NCBI GenBank assembly: GCA_963833585.1
Contig: CAWHYF010000006.1
Location: 1,292,088-1,356,087, forward strand
Reading direction: 5' to 3'
Origin: Bog-756 sp963833585
Lineage (GTDB): Bacteria > Actinomycetota > Acidimicrobiia > Acidimicrobiales > RAAP-2
Length of the DNA: 64,000 nt
In this document: positions 1-9,039 of the stretch, piece by piece
Numbering within the stretch: position 1 is the stretch's first letter
How the letters are laid out: the number at the start of each line of letters is the position of its first letter
Program-made: the position numbers and the translations under genes
The notes under the pieces: model-generated
Databases searched by the model: none
What the model was told of the DNA's origin: nothing
The model's input: the letters and a program-made list of their open reading frames with translations, nothing else

Positions 1-1
1 C

Positions 2-952
2 GAGCTGGATCAGCTGGCCGAGCGGTACCTGGGGAAGAACAAGCTGGGCACCACCAAGCGGGGCATCGGTCCGGCCTACGCCGACAAGTCCTCCCGGGTG
101 GGCCTGCGGGTCCAGGACCTGCTCGACCCCAAGATCTTCCGGCAGAAGCTGGACGTGGTCCTGAAGGAGAAGAACCAGATCCTGGCGAAGGTGTACAACC
201 GCCTCCCGCTGTCGGCCGACGAGATCTGTGCCCACTACCTCGACGAGTTGGCCCCGAGGGTCATCCCGATGGTGGCCGACACGGTGGGAGTCCTCCACGA
301 GGCCCTGGATCGGGGCGCCCACGTCCTGCTCGAGGGGGCTCAGGCCACCTTCCTCGACCTCGACCACGGCACCTACCCCTTCGTGACCTCCTCCAACCCG
401 GTGGCCGGCGGGGCCTGCACCGGGGCCGGGATCGGCCCGCGTTACGTCGACGAGGTGATCGGCATCGCCAAGGCCTACGTGACCCGGGTCGGCAGTGGTC
501 CGTTCCCGACCGAGCTCACCGACGAGACCGGCGAGACCCTGGTGGACCGGGGCCACGAGTACGGGGTCAACACCAAGCGCCGCCGCCGCCCCGGCTGGTT
601 CGACGCCGTCATGATGCGCCAGGCGGTGCGGCTCAACTCGCTCTCCGAGGTGGCGCTCACCAAACTGGACGTGCTGGACACCTTCGACACCGTCAAGGTC
701 TGCGTGGCCTACGAGTCCAACGGTGAGCGGTTCTCACATCCCCCCTACCACCAGTCCACCTTCCATCAGGTGACCCCGGTCTACGAGGAGATGCCCGGGT
801 GGAAGACCGACATCACCGGGGCCACCGAGCTCGACGACCTGCCCCAGGCGGCCCGGGACTATGTGCACTTCCTGTCCGAGCAGATCGGGACCCCGGTGCG
901 TCTGGTGGGGGTGGGTCCGGGCCGCGACCAGTTCGTGCGCTTCGCGGCATGA
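2..952 (+). CDS. purA: Adenylosuccinate synthase, 5' end outside window
   Basis: PurA makes adenylosuccinate from IMP and aspartate using GTP, the first step of the AMP branch of cytosolic purine synthesis. The reading frame is open from base 2, so the N-terminus with the GTP-binding P-loop lies outside the window. Visible family motifs include LLEGAQATFLDLDHGTYPF, then VTSSNPVAGG and the RVGSGPFPTEL segment, and the protein runs to a normal C-terminus ending in QFVRFAA. The stop is 13 nt before the purD start, so this is the first visible gene of a purine operon. There is no internal ATG until base 98, which is well inside the conserved domain and not a real start. Confidence 0.96.
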   Translation, partial: ELDQLAERYLGKNKLGTTKRGIGPAYADKSSRVGLRVQDLLDPKIFRQKLDVVLKEKNQILAKVYNRLPLSADEICAHYLDELAPRVIPMVADTVGVLHEALDRGAHVLLEGAQATFLDLDHGTYPFVTSSNPVAGGACTGAGIGPRYVDEVIGIAKAYVTRVGSGPFPTELTDETGETLVDRGHEYGVNTKRRRRPGWFDAVMMRQAVRLNSLSEVALTKLDVLDTFDTVKVCVAYESNGERFSHPPYHQSTFHQVTPVYEEMPGWKTDITGATELDDLPQAARDYVHFLSEQIGTPVRLVGVGPGRDQFVRFAA

Positions 953-965
953 GGGCATCCCCGCG

Positions 966-2369
966 GTGACGCCGGCGGACACCGGGACCGTGCGCACCGT
1001 GTGCGTCGTCGGATCGGGGGGGCGTGAGCATGCCCTGGCGCTGGCGCTGGGCCGTACCGCCGAGGTCATCGTCACCCCGGGCAACCCCGGAATCGGCGGG
1101 GTCACCCCCGAGGGCCACGCCGTCACCAGTGTGACCACCCGCCCCGAGGACATCGACGCCGACCTGTTCGTGATCGGCCCCGAGGCCCCCCTGGTCGACG
1201 GGCTGGCCGACCGACTGCGGGCCGCCGGCCGGCTGGTGTTCGGCCCAGGGGCCGACGGGGCCCGGCTGGAGGGCTCCAAGGCCTTCATGAAGGAGATGCT
1301 GGACGAGGCCGGTGTGCCGACCGCCCGCTTCGGCGTGTTCACCGATCCCGGTGAGGCCAAGGCCTTCCTGCGCACCCTGCCCGCGCCCTGGGTGGTCAAG
1401 ACCGACGGCCTGGCCGCGGGGAAGGGGGTGCTGGTCACCGAGTCGTTGGCCGAGGCCGAGGCCGATATCGAGGCCAAGCTCTCCGGTGACGCCTTCGGAG
1501 ACGCCGGCCGACGGGTGGTGGTCGAGGAGGGCCTGTCCGGTCCGGAGTGCTCGCTGCTGGTCCTGTGCGACGGGCACCGCTTGGTGCCTCTCGCCCCGGC
1601 TCAGGACTTCAAGCGCCGTGACGATCTCGACGGCGGGCCCAACACCGGGGGCATGGGGGCCTACTCGCCGGTGCCGGCGGTCGACGACGCCATGGTGGCG
1701 CGGCTGGTGGAGGACTCGGTGGCCCCGTTGGTGGCGGCGTTGGCCCGCCGCGGCATCGAGTACCGGGGCGTGCTCTACGCCGGGCTCATGCTCACCTCCG
1801 ACGGTCCGAAGGTGCTCGAATTCAACGTGCGGTTCGGCGACCCCGAGACCCAGGTGGTGCTTCCCCGGCTGGACGGCGACCTGGCCGCATTGCTGGCCGA
1901 GGCGGCCTCGGGCTCGCTCCGGACCGTGCCCCGCTTCACCGGGGAGGCTGCCGTCTGTGTGGTGATGGCGTCGGCGGGCTACCCCGAGTCACCACGCTCC
2001 GGGGATCCCATCGTCGGGGTCGACACGGCATCGGCGATGGAGGGGGTGACGGTGTTCCACGCCGGCACCGCGCCCGCCCCGGGGGGATCGGCCGGCCCCG
2101 GATCCGTGGTCACCGCCGGGGGCCGGGTGCTCGGGATCACCGGAACCGGCCGGTCGCTCGAGCAGGCCCGAACCCGTGCCTACCGGGGGGTGGCGGCCAT
2201 CTCCTGGCCGGGTGTCCAGGCCCGCTCCGACATCGCCCGGGACGCGGCGGCCTCCGCCGCCCACGGGTCCGCCACCCCCGGCCCCGGTACGCCGGGACCG
2301 GCCGGCACCCCGGCCCCGGACACCTCCGGTGACCTCGAGGTCTCGATCGCGCTGGAGGGGGCGGGATGA
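966..2369 (+). CDS. purD: Phosphoribosylamine-glycine ligase
   Basis: PurD is an ATP-grasp enzyme joining phosphoribosylamine and glycine to form GAR, step 2 of purine synthesis. The GTG at 966 is chosen because it follows purA by 13 nt and places CVVGSGGREHALAL near the N-terminus, as usual; a GTG at 990 is the alternative. The ATP-grasp core is visible (EGSKAFMKEML, WVVKTDGLAAGKGV) and so is the family signature RFGDPETQ. The protein is 467 aa, somewhat long because of an Ala/Pro/Gly-rich C-terminal tail of about 40 residues that looks disordered. The stop overlaps the purB start by 4 nt (ATGA), suggesting translational coupling. Confidence 0.96.
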   Translation: MTPADTGTVRTVCVVGSGGREHALALALGRTAEVIVTPGNPGIGGVTPEGHAVTSVTTRPEDIDADLFVIGPEAPLVDGLADRLRAAGRLVFGPGADGARLEGSKAFMKEMLDEAGVPTARFGVFTDPGEAKAFLRTLPAPWVVKTDGLAAGKGVLVTESLAEAEADIEAKLSGDAFGDAGRRVVVEEGLSGPECSLLVLCDGHRLVPLAPAQDFKRRDDLDGGPNTGGMGAYSPVPAVDDAMVARLVEDSVAPLVAALARRGIEYRGVLYAGLMLTSDGPKVLEFNVRFGDPETQVVLPRLDGDLAALLAEAASGSLRTVPRFTGEAAVCVVMASAGYPESPRSGDPIVGVDTASAMEGVTVFHAGTAPAPGGSAGPGSVVTAGGRVLGITGTGRSLEQARTRAYRGVAAISWPGVQARSDIARDAAASAAHGSATPGPGTPGPAGTPAPDTSGDLEVSIALEGAG

Positions 2370-3676
2370 TCCCCCGGTACGCCCCGGAGGCCATGGCCTC
2401 CCTGTTCTCCGACGAGGCCCGCTTCGCCATGTGGTTGCGGGTCGAACTGCTGGCCACCGAGGGATGGGCCGAGATCGGCGTGGTACCGGCCGAGGTCGCC
2501 GAGGTGTGCCGGTCCCGCGCCCCCAAGGTGGACGGGGCCTTCGTGGAGGCGGTGATGGAGCGTGAGCGCGTCACCGATCACGACGTCGCCGCCTTCGTCG
2601 ACGTGGTCCAGGAGGCCATCGGCCCGACGGAGGGCTCGTGGATCCACTACGGCCTGACCTCCTCGGATGTGGTCGACACCGCCCTGTGCGCCACCCTGAC
2701 CCGGGCCTCGGACCTGCTCATCGAGGGGGGCACCAGCTTGGTCCGGGCGCTCAAGGCCCGGGCGCTCGAGAGCATCGACGTGCCGGTGACCGGGCGCACC
2801 CACGGGATGCACGCCGAGCCCACCACCTTCGGGGCCAAGTTCTCGCTCTGGGCCCTCCAGGCCGATCGCGACCTGCAGCGCCTCCGGGCGGCACGGGAGC
2901 GGGTGGCGGTGGGCAAGCTGTCCGGCGCGGTGGGGACGTACTCCAATATCGACCCCCGGGTCGAAGACCACGTCTGCCGAGCGTTGGGCCTGGCCCCGAC
3001 GCCGGCGACCCAGGTGGTGGCACGCGATCGGCATGCCGAATACCTCTGGGCCTGCGCCTCGGTCGGGGCGACCATCGAGCTCATCGCCACCGAGGTGCGG
3101 CATCTGGCCCGCAGCGAATTGGGTGAGGCGGAGGAGCCGTTCAAACCGGGCCAGAAGGGGAGCTCGGCCATGCCCCACAAGCGCAACCCCATACTTTCCG
3201 AGCGGCTGTGCGGTCAGGCCCGGGTCCTGCGCGGCTATCTGTCCGCCGGCCTCGAGGACGTGGCCCTCTGGCACGAGCGGGACATCTCCCACAGCTCGGT
3301 GGAACGGGTGGTGCTGCCCGACGCCAGCATGCTGACCCTCTACATGCTGCGGAAGGCCAGGGACCTGGTCGAGGGTCTGGTCCTCCACCCCGAACGGGCC
3401 CTGGCCACCCTGACCGAGGGGAGCCACGGGCTGGTGTTCAGCCAGTCGGTCCTGCTCGCCCTGGTCAGCGGGGGACTGAGCCGCGACGCCGCCTACCGGA
3501 TCGTCCAACGGGACGCCCGGGCCGCCTGGACCGAGGGCCGGTCGTTCCGGGAGGTACTCGAGGAGGATCCCGAGGTGACCCTGCCCCCCGGGGCCCTCGA
3601 CGCCGCCTTCGACCTCGCCCGCACCCTGCGCCACGTCCACCGGTTCACCGATGCCTTGGAGGAGCTCGCCCCATGA
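2366..3676 (+). CDS. purB: Adenylosuccinate lyase
   Basis: PurB cleaves SAICAR to AICAR and adenylosuccinate to AMP, releasing fumarate both times. The 436-aa length is typical of the short bacterial form. The fumarase/aspartase-superfamily signature SSAMPHKRNP is at about residues 266-275, with the catalytic serine loop inside it, and the substrate-binding TGRTHGMHAEPTTFG lies earlier. The start overlaps the purD stop by 4 nt and the stop overlaps the purC start by 4 nt (both ATGA), so purD-purB-purC are expected to be translated in step. Confidence 0.97.
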   Translation: MIPRYAPEAMASLFSDEARFAMWLRVELLATEGWAEIGVVPAEVAEVCRSRAPKVDGAFVEAVMERERVTDHDVAAFVDVVQEAIGPTEGSWIHYGLTSSDVVDTALCATLTRASDLLIEGGTSLVRALKARALESIDVPVTGRTHGMHAEPTTFGAKFSLWALQADRDLQRLRAARERVAVGKLSGAVGTYSNIDPRVEDHVCRALGLAPTPATQVVARDRHAEYLWACASVGATIELIATEVRHLARSELGEAEEPFKPGQKGSSAMPHKRNPILSERLCGQARVLRGYLSAGLEDVALWHERDISHSSVERVVLPDASMLTLYMLRKARDLVEGLVLHPERALATLTEGSHGLVFSQSVLLALVSGGLSRDAAYRIVQRDARAAWTEGRSFREVLEEDPEVTLPPGALDAAFDLARTLRHVHRFTDALEELAP

Positions 3677-4581
3677 CCGCTTCATCGACCAGCGACCCGC
3701 TGACCCTCATCCAGTCGGGAAAGGTCCGGGAGCTCTACGACGCCGGTGAGGGCCGGCTGTTGATGGTGGCCTCCGACCGCATCTCGGCCTTCGACGTGAT
3801 CATGGAGGAGCCGATCCCCGACAAGGGTCGCGTCCTCACCGCCATGACCGCCTACTGGTTGGAGGCGCTGGCCGATCTGGCCCCCAACCATCTGATCAGC
3901 GCCGACGTGGCCGACTTCCCCGCCGGGGCGGCCGCCCTGCCCGGCGGACTCGACTACCTGGCCGGGCGGTCGATGCTGGTCCACCGGGCCCAGATGCTCG
4001 ACATCGAGTGCATCGTGCGCGGCTACCTGGCCGGCTCGGCGTACAAGGAGTACCAGAGGGAGGGCACCGTGCACGGCATGGCCATGCCCGCCGGACTCCG
4101 CCACGCCGACCGGCTGCCCGAGCCCATCTTCACCCCCTCCACCAAGGCCACCGAGGGCCATGACCTCAACATCGGGATGGTCGAGGCCATCGGGATCGTC
4201 GGCCGGGAGGCGGCCGAGGCCGCCGCCGCCCTCTGCCTGGCGGCCTACTCCCGGGCCGCGGCCCGGGCCGAGGCCCAAGGCATCGTGATCTGTGACACCA
4301 AGTTCGAGCTCGGCTACATCGACGGGAGGCTCTCGATCTGCGACGAGGTGCTCACCCCGGACTCCTCCCGCTTCTGGCCGGCCGACGACTGTGCCCCCGG
4401 CACCAACCCGCCGTCCTTCGACAAGCAGCGTCTGCGGGACTGGCTCGAGGGTCAACCCTGGAACAAGCAGCCACCCCCTCCGGCCCTGCCCCACGAGATC
4501 GTCTCGGCCACCTCGGCCCTCTACACCGAGTCGTACGAGCGGGTCTGCGGCCGGCGGTTGGCCGACTGGTACGGTGCCTGA
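3673..4581 (+). CDS. purC: SAICAR synthase
   Basis: PurC couples CAIR with aspartate using ATP. The frame stays open upstream to 3208, but the ATG at 3673 overlaps the purB stop and gives the expected N-terminus with SGKVRELYDAGEGRLLMVAS. Family signatures follow: DIECIVRGYLAGSAYKEY and the later DTKFELGYIDG segment. The protein is 302 aa, close to the actinobacterial norm of about 290-300. The stop is two bases before purS. Confidence 0.97.
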   Translation: MTASSTSDPLTLIQSGKVRELYDAGEGRLLMVASDRISAFDVIMEEPIPDKGRVLTAMTAYWLEALADLAPNHLISADVADFPAGAAALPGGLDYLAGRSMLVHRAQMLDIECIVRGYLAGSAYKEYQREGTVHGMAMPAGLRHADRLPEPIFTPSTKATEGHDLNIGMVEAIGIVGREAAEAAAALCLAAYSRAAARAEAQGIVICDTKFELGYIDGRLSICDEVLTPDSSRFWPADDCAPGTNPPSFDKQRLRDWLEGQPWNKQPPPPALPHEIVSATSALYTESYERVCGRRLADWYGA

Positions 4582-4583
4582 CC

Positions 4584-4877
4584 ATGCCTCCCCCGGTGCT
4601 CTTCTCGGTGCTGGTCGAGGTCCGGCTGCGGGAGGGCATCGCCGACCCGCAGGGCGCCACCATCGAGCGGGCGCTGCCGGCCCTCGGTCTGGGCGGGGTG
4701 AGCGGGATGCGGGCCGGAAAAGCCTTCCGGTTCGACATCACCGCCGACGACGAGGCCGGGGCACTGGCCCAGGCCACGGTGGTGGCCGACCGGTTGCTGG
4801 CCAACCCGGTGATCGAGGAGTCGTCGGTGACGGTGAGCCCGACGGCCGGGGCCGCAACGACAGGTCCCGGCGCCTGA
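4584..4877 (+). CDS. purS: Phosphoribosylformylglycinamidine synthase subunit PurS
   Basis: PurS is the small bridging subunit of the three-part FGAM synthase, which converts FGAR to FGAM using glutamine-derived ammonia. The 97-aa protein has the family beginning VEVRLREGIADPQGATIE and the conserved VSGMRAGKAFRF stretch. It lies two bases after purC and shares one base with purQ (TGATG), matching a PurS-PurQ-PurL complex. Its extra 12 or so C-terminal residues (TAGAATTGPGA) are probably disordered. Confidence 0.95.
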   Translation: MPPPVLFSVLVEVRLREGIADPQGATIERALPALGLGGVSGMRAGKAFRFDITADDEAGALAQATVVADRLLANPVIEESSVTVSPTAGAATTGPGA

Positions 4878-5566
4878 TGGCGACCCGGGTCGGCGTGGTG
4901 ATGTTTCCGGGGACCAACTGCGAGCACGATGCCGTCCTGGCCCTGCAGCGGCTCGGGGCCTCGGCCGAGCTGGTGTGGCACGGCGACACGACGGTGGGCG
5001 GATACGACGCCTTGGTCCTGCCCGGCGGCTTCGCCCACGGCGACTACCTCCGACCCGGCGCCATCGCCCGGTTCTCGCCGGTGATGGAGGCGGTGGGCCG
5101 CTTCGCTTCCGACGGAGGTCCGGTGGTCGGCATCTGCAACGGATTTCAGGTACTGACCGAGGCCGGTCTGCTGCCGGGGGCCCTGCAGAAGAACCGGGGA
5201 CTGCGTTTCCTGTGCGCCACGGTCGGCGTCCGGGTGGAGTCGTCGAACTCGGTGCTCACCGCCGGCGTGGCGACGGGTACCGAGCTCGCCATCCCCATCA
5301 ACCACTTCGAGGGCAACTACACCTGCGATCGTGACACCCTGGCCGTGCTGCGCGGCGACGACCGGGTGGTCCTCCGCTACGTGGACAACCCCAACGGATC
5401 GGTGGACGGGATCGCCGGAGTGTGCAACGCCGAGCGCAACGTGGTGGGGTTGATGCCCCACCCCGAACGGGCCTCCGACCCCTTGCTGGGCTCGGCCGAC
5501 GGGACGGTCCTGCTCCGCGCCCTACTGGGCTCGGTGGAGCCGGCCACCGCAGCCACCGTGGCCTGA
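4877..5566 (+). CDS. purQ: Phosphoribosylformylglycinamidine synthase subunit PurQ (glutaminase)
   Basis: PurQ is the class I glutamine amidotransferase of FGAM synthase and supplies ammonia to PurL. At 229 aa it matches the small-PurQ family. The nucleophile Cys87 sits in GICNGFQVL, and the His-x-Glu pair is visible near the C-terminus in MPHPERA. The start is set by the TGATG junction with purS; the frame extends upstream without support. The partner purL is about 1.1 kb further on, separated by an opposite-strand gene, so purL needs its own promoter or a long transcript. Confidence 0.96.
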   Translation: MATRVGVVMFPGTNCEHDAVLALQRLGASAELVWHGDTTVGGYDALVLPGGFAHGDYLRPGAIARFSPVMEAVGRFASDGGPVVGICNGFQVLTEAGLLPGALQKNRGLRFLCATVGVRVESSNSVLTAGVATGTELAIPINHFEGNYTCDRDTLAVLRGDDRVVLRYVDNPNGSVDGIAGVCNAERNVVGLMPHPERASDPLLGSADGTVLLRALLGSVEPATAATVA

Positions 5567-5580
5567 GGGATCCATCCCCC

Positions 5581-5607
5581 GGGCCGGGTCGCCGATGAGC
5601 CCGGCCC
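5581..5607. terminator. Hairpin between convergent genes
   Basis: GGGCCGGG and CCCGGCCC form a perfect 8-bp stem around an 11-nt loop. The hairpin lies between the purQ stop (5566) and the stop of the convergent opposite-strand gene (5612). No T-run follows on either side, so termination is inferred from position and symmetry only. Confidence 0.5.
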
Positions 5608-5611
5608 CGGT

Positions 5612-6043
5612 TCAGCTCCGGGTACGGGGGATCTTGGCCTGCTGGAGGACCGAAGCACTGACACCTACCGCCCGCCACGCCGAGTACGAGATGCCCTTCC
5701 GCTCGCCGTAGACCCGGGCCACCTTGACGAAGCTCTTCTCCAACGCCGCCAGGTCGACGGTCTCCCCGGTGTGGGAGAGCTCTGCTTCGAGCCGCTGCCG
5801 CTCCTCGATCAGGTGCAGACGGGACAGCGGATCGGCGGTGGCCAGCGAGTTGTCGATGGTGACCAGGCGCTTGCGGATCGACTCGGGGGTCCGTTTGCGA
5901 CCGCGGCGCGGCTTGGTCGACTCCAGGGCCTCGAGATAGCGCCGCACGATGCGACCCTCTTCCCGTCCTTTGGCCAGGGCGGCCTTGTGGTCCTCGGACA
6001 TCGGAGTTTTTTTGCGGGATTTCGTGGGGGTTGCAGCTGCCAT
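5612..6043 (-). CDS. Conserved actinobacterial protein of unknown function (143 aa)
   Basis: No enzymatic domain is recognised. The protein is highly charged: KSRKK near the N-terminus, then a helical stretch with GREEGRIVRRYLEALE, a basic GRKRTPESIRKR segment and a C-terminal part around FVKVARVYGERKGISYSAWR. From memory, similar proteins occur widely in actinobacteria; the basic helices and the small C-terminal helical bundle could suit nucleic-acid binding, but this is inference. The ATG at 6043 has GAGG eight bases upstream. An in-frame ATG at 6103 would add 20 residues but lacks a clear ribosome site. The gene opposes the purine cluster and is divergent from purL. Confidence 0.75.
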   Translation of the reverse strand: MAAATPTKSRKKTPMSEDHKAALAKGREEGRIVRRYLEALESTKPRRGRKRTPESIRKRLVTIDNSLATADPLSRLHLIEERQRLEAELSHTGETVDLAALEKSFVKVARVYGERKGISYSAWRAVGVSASVLQQAKIPRTRS

Positions 6044-6346
6044 CCACAGAGCCTCGCAGAGAATGTCATAGGGCGCAACCGACGCGGAGTGGGTGGCCGT
6101 CATAGCTTCAAATCGTCCAGAGGTTTGTCGGGTCCCTTGGTTCCTGAGGCCCGCCATGGAGGGAAAGCCGCCGACCCGGATTGGTCGTGGGCCGGAGCCC
6201 GGCCCTGGCCTATTGCCGGCCGGAAGCGGGCCTAACATACTGTTCCATTGAGGTATTTCGCCGGCCGGCATTCCCCTGTGCTCCCCAGATGCGGGCGGAT
6301 GGACCCCCCCGGGCCGATACCCGCGTGGTTCCCGGCCTCTATGACG

Positions 6347-6363
6347 ACGGACACTTTGTCCGT
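6347..6363. promoter_or_regulatory. Perfect palindrome, possible operator
   Basis: ACGGACA-CTT-TGTCCGT is a 7-3-7 perfect inverted repeat located 60 nt upstream of a small open frame and about 360 nt upstream of purL. Its geometry fits a dimeric repressor site, but no regulator can be assigned. Confidence 0.35.
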
Positions 6364-6422
6364 TCCCTGGACCGGTCGTTCGGACGAAGACCCTCAAAAG
6401 AGGCTCGACGGCCCGGAGATCG

Positions 6423-6512
6423 ATGACGACGCGGTCCACCCCCAAGACCCGGGTCGGGTGGACCGAGTTCAATTCGGCCCTCCGTGGCGAGACCGCGGCC
6501 ATCTACCTGTAG
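6423..6512 (+). CDS. Possible 29-aa small ORF upstream of purL
   Basis: An ATG preceded by CGGAG at five bases opens a 29-codon frame (MTTRSTPKTRVGWTEFNSAL followed by nine more residues) ending in TAG. Composition is protein-like and the ribosome site is reasonable. It could be an upstream leader peptide for purL or chance. No family is recognised. Confidence 0.25.
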   Translation: MTTRSTPKTRVGWTEFNSALRGETAAIYL

Positions 6513-6725
6513 GTCGGGTCTCCGTGCCGTCCGCCACTCTCTATCGGGTCCGAGCCGGAATCCGTCCTTGGGCCAATGGAACCCGGTGCGCCCGGGCCGG
6601 GGCCGAACCCCTCGGATCCCGGGCCCACCACCGGCCAGAGGACCGTTGGCCGGCAGGTACGCTCGGCAATTGACGTGACCGCGACCCAGCCCGGGCCGAC
6701 CAGGACGAGGAGCGACGAGAGCACA

Positions 6726-9032
6726 GTGACGGCCGACACGGGGTCCGCATCCACCGAGCCGCTACACCGGGCCCTCGGACTCACCGACGGGGAGCGCGAC
6801 GAGGTGGAGGCCATCCTCCACCGGCCCCCCAACCATCTCGAGCTGGCCCTGTTCGCCGTGATGTGGAGCGAGCACTGTTCCTACAAATCGTCGCGGGTCC
6901 ACCTCAAGCGGCTGCCCACCGAGGCCCCCCATGTGCTGGTGGGGCCAGGGGAGAACGCCGGGGTGATCGACGCCGGCGACGGGATCGCCGTGGCCATCCG
7001 CATCGAGAGTCACAACCACCCCTCGGCCATCGAGCCCTACCAGGGTGCCGCCACCGGGGTCGGTGGCATCCTGCGGGACATCTTCACCATGGGGGCCCGG
7101 CCCATCGCGGTGATGGACCCCCTGTTCTTCGGTGACCCCGCCGATGCCCGGCAGCAGTGGCTGATCGAGGGGGTGGTGGCCGGCATCTCGGGCTACGGCA
7201 ACTCGGTCGGGGTGCCCACCGTCGGGGGCGAGCTCACCTTCCACGACTGCTATGCGCAGAATCCCCTGGTCAACGTGTTGTGCCTCGGGGTACTACCCAC
7301 CGAGCGACTGGTACTCGGGGCGGCCACCGGCGTGGGCAACCTGGCCGTACTGCTCGGGTCCTCCACCGGGCGGGACGGTATCGGGGGGGTGAGCGTGCTG
7401 GCCTCGGCCGGCTTCGGGGGGGTGGACGCCGGGGCGGAGGCGGCCAAGCGGCCCAGCGTGCAGGTGGGCGACCCCTACGAGGAGAAGCGGCTGATCGAGG
7501 CGTGCCTGGAGCTGCTCGACGCCAAGCTGGTGGTCGGCATCCAGGATCTGGGCGGCGCCGGCCTGGTCTGTGCCACCAGTGAGACGGCGGCCCGGGGCGG
7601 GGTGGGAATGGACGTCGACGTCTCCGCCGTGCCTCGCCGCGAGCCGGGCATGGCCCCCTACGAGGTGATGACCTCCGAGAGCCAGGAGCGGATGCTGGCC
7701 ATCGTCACCCCGGACGACCTGGCCCGGGTGGAGGAGGTCTGTCGCCGGTGGGAGGTGCGGTCGGCGGTGGTGGGGCGGGTCACCGAGCCCCCCGCCGGCC
7801 AGTCAGGGCGGTTGCGCATCCTCGACGGGTTCGACGGCGAGGTCCTCGGCGACGTGCCGGCCGGGGCCCTGAGCGAGGAGGCGCCGCTCTATCACCGTCC
7901 CCTGGCCCGTCCCGGCGACTTCGACGCCCGGGCGGCCAACGATCCCGGTGCGCACCCCGCCCCGGTCGACTGCGGCCTCGACGTCCTGCGGCTCCTGGCC
8001 GACGCTGCGTGGGTCTACCGCCAGTACGACCATCAACTCTTCCTCAACACCGTGGAAGGGCCGGGAGGCGATGCCGCCGTACTGCGGCTGGCTGCGCCGG
8101 GGCTGCCCCCGTCGGCCAAGGGCCTGGCGCTCACCACCGACTCCAATCCCACCTGGTGCGCCATCGACCCGCGGGCGGGGACCGCGGCCACCGTGGCCGA
8201 AGGGGCGCTCAACGTGGCCTGCGCCGGGGCCCGGCCGGTGGCCGTGGTCAACTGCCTCAACTTCGGCAATCCCGAGCACCCCGAGGTGATGTGGCAGCTG
8301 TCCGAGGCGGTCGACGGGATGCGTGAGGCCTGCCTCGGCCTCGACCTGCCGGTCATCGGGGGCAACGTGAGCCTCTACAACGAGAGCTACGGAGCGGACA
8401 TCAACCCCACACCGGTCATCGGGGTGCTGGGACTCATCGACCGGCTGGCCGTGCCCCCACCGGGGGTCACCCTGGTGGAGGAGGCCTCGCTGGTCCTGCT
8501 GGACGCCAGCGTGGGTACCACCAGGCCCCGACAGGGTCCGCCCTCCCTGGCCGGCTCCCGCTGGGCCGTCGGGGTCCTGGGTCACCGGGACGGCACGCTG
8601 CCGGCGCTGGACCTCCCCGGTCACGCCCGTCTGGTGGCGCTGGTCACCGCCCTGGTGGCGGAAGGGAACGCCAACGGGGCGGGGGGCGCCGCCCTGGTGT
8701 CGGGCATCCACGACGTGTCCGCCGGCGGACTGGGGGTGGCCCTGGCGGAGATGGCCGTCCGCTCCGGGATCGGGCTGGAGGTGTCGGGCATCGCCGACCA
8801 CCACGAGTTGTTCACCGAGGCGCCGTCCCGGGTGGTGGTCTGCACCACCCGGACGGCGGAGCTGGTGGCCCGGGCCGCCGAGGCCGGAGTGGGCTTCCGG
8901 GTGCTGGGCCACACCGGCGGCGACCACCTCGTGGTGGACGGCTTGGTGGACCTGACTCTGGACCGGGCCACCGCGGCCTGGCGGGACCGGCTGCCCGCCC
9001 TCCTGGACGACCTGGCCCCGGTCACCAACTGA
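6726..9032 (+). CDS. purL: Phosphoribosylformylglycinamidine synthase subunit PurL
   Basis: PurL is the large ATP-dependent subunit of FGAM synthase (small-PurL type, 768 aa). N-terminal motifs FAVMWSEHCSYKSSR and ESHNHPSAIEPYQGAATGVG (the catalytic-histidine region) are clear, followed by the two AIRS-like halves, with IQDLGGAGLVCATSE and later SGIHDVSAGGLGVALAEMAV. The GTG at 6726 is preferred because GAGGAGCGACGAGAG precedes it and it starts just before the conserved helix; the frame opens earlier at 6576 and a GTG at 6675 is also possible. The stop is seven bases from the stop of the convergent PHP gene. Confidence 0.96.
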   Translation: MTADTGSASTEPLHRALGLTDGERDEVEAILHRPPNHLELALFAVMWSEHCSYKSSRVHLKRLPTEAPHVLVGPGENAGVIDAGDGIAVAIRIESHNHPSAIEPYQGAATGVGGILRDIFTMGARPIAVMDPLFFGDPADARQQWLIEGVVAGISGYGNSVGVPTVGGELTFHDCYAQNPLVNVLCLGVLPTERLVLGAATGVGNLAVLLGSSTGRDGIGGVSVLASAGFGGVDAGAEAAKRPSVQVGDPYEEKRLIEACLELLDAKLVVGIQDLGGAGLVCATSETAARGGVGMDVDVSAVPRREPGMAPYEVMTSESQERMLAIVTPDDLARVEEVCRRWEVRSAVVGRVTEPPAGQSGRLRILDGFDGEVLGDVPAGALSEEAPLYHRPLARPGDFDARAANDPGAHPAPVDCGLDVLRLLADAAWVYRQYDHQLFLNTVEGPGGDAAVLRLAAPGLPPSAKGLALTTDSNPTWCAIDPRAGTAATVAEGALNVACAGARPVAVVNCLNFGNPEHPEVMWQLSEAVDGMREACLGLDLPVIGGNVSLYNESYGADINPTPVIGVLGLIDRLAVPPPGVTLVEEASLVLLDASVGTTRPRQGPPSLAGSRWAVGVLGHRDGTLPALDLPGHARLVALVTALVAEGNANGAGGAALVSGIHDVSAGGLGVALAEMAVRSGIGLEVSGIADHHELFTEAPSRVVVCTTRTAELVARAAEAGVGFRVLGHTGGDHLVVDGLVDLTLDRATAAWRDRLPALLDDLAPVTN

Positions 9033-9039
9033 CCGGGCC

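Larger units (their letters stand above)
6044..6725. other. Intergenic region upstream of purL
   Basis: This 680-bp divergent region contains no convincing long gene. It holds a GC-rich inverted-repeat-dense part (about 6180-6270), a perfect palindrome at 6347-6363 and a 29-codon reading frame at 6423-6512. It must hold the promoters of the leftward 143-aa gene and of purL, because purL cannot share the purA-purQ transcript without reading through the opposing gene. No riboswitch fold was recognised by eye. Confidence 0.5.

Noticed and set aside
2180..3685. 501-aa minus-strand frame opposite purB
   Set aside because: It is the mirror of a clearly conserved purB gene in GC-rich DNA; it has Gly/His-rich, low-complexity composition and no domain.
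6044..6725. Riboswitch before purL
   Set aside because: No purine, PRPP or ZTP riboswitch core could be recognised by eye in the leader.
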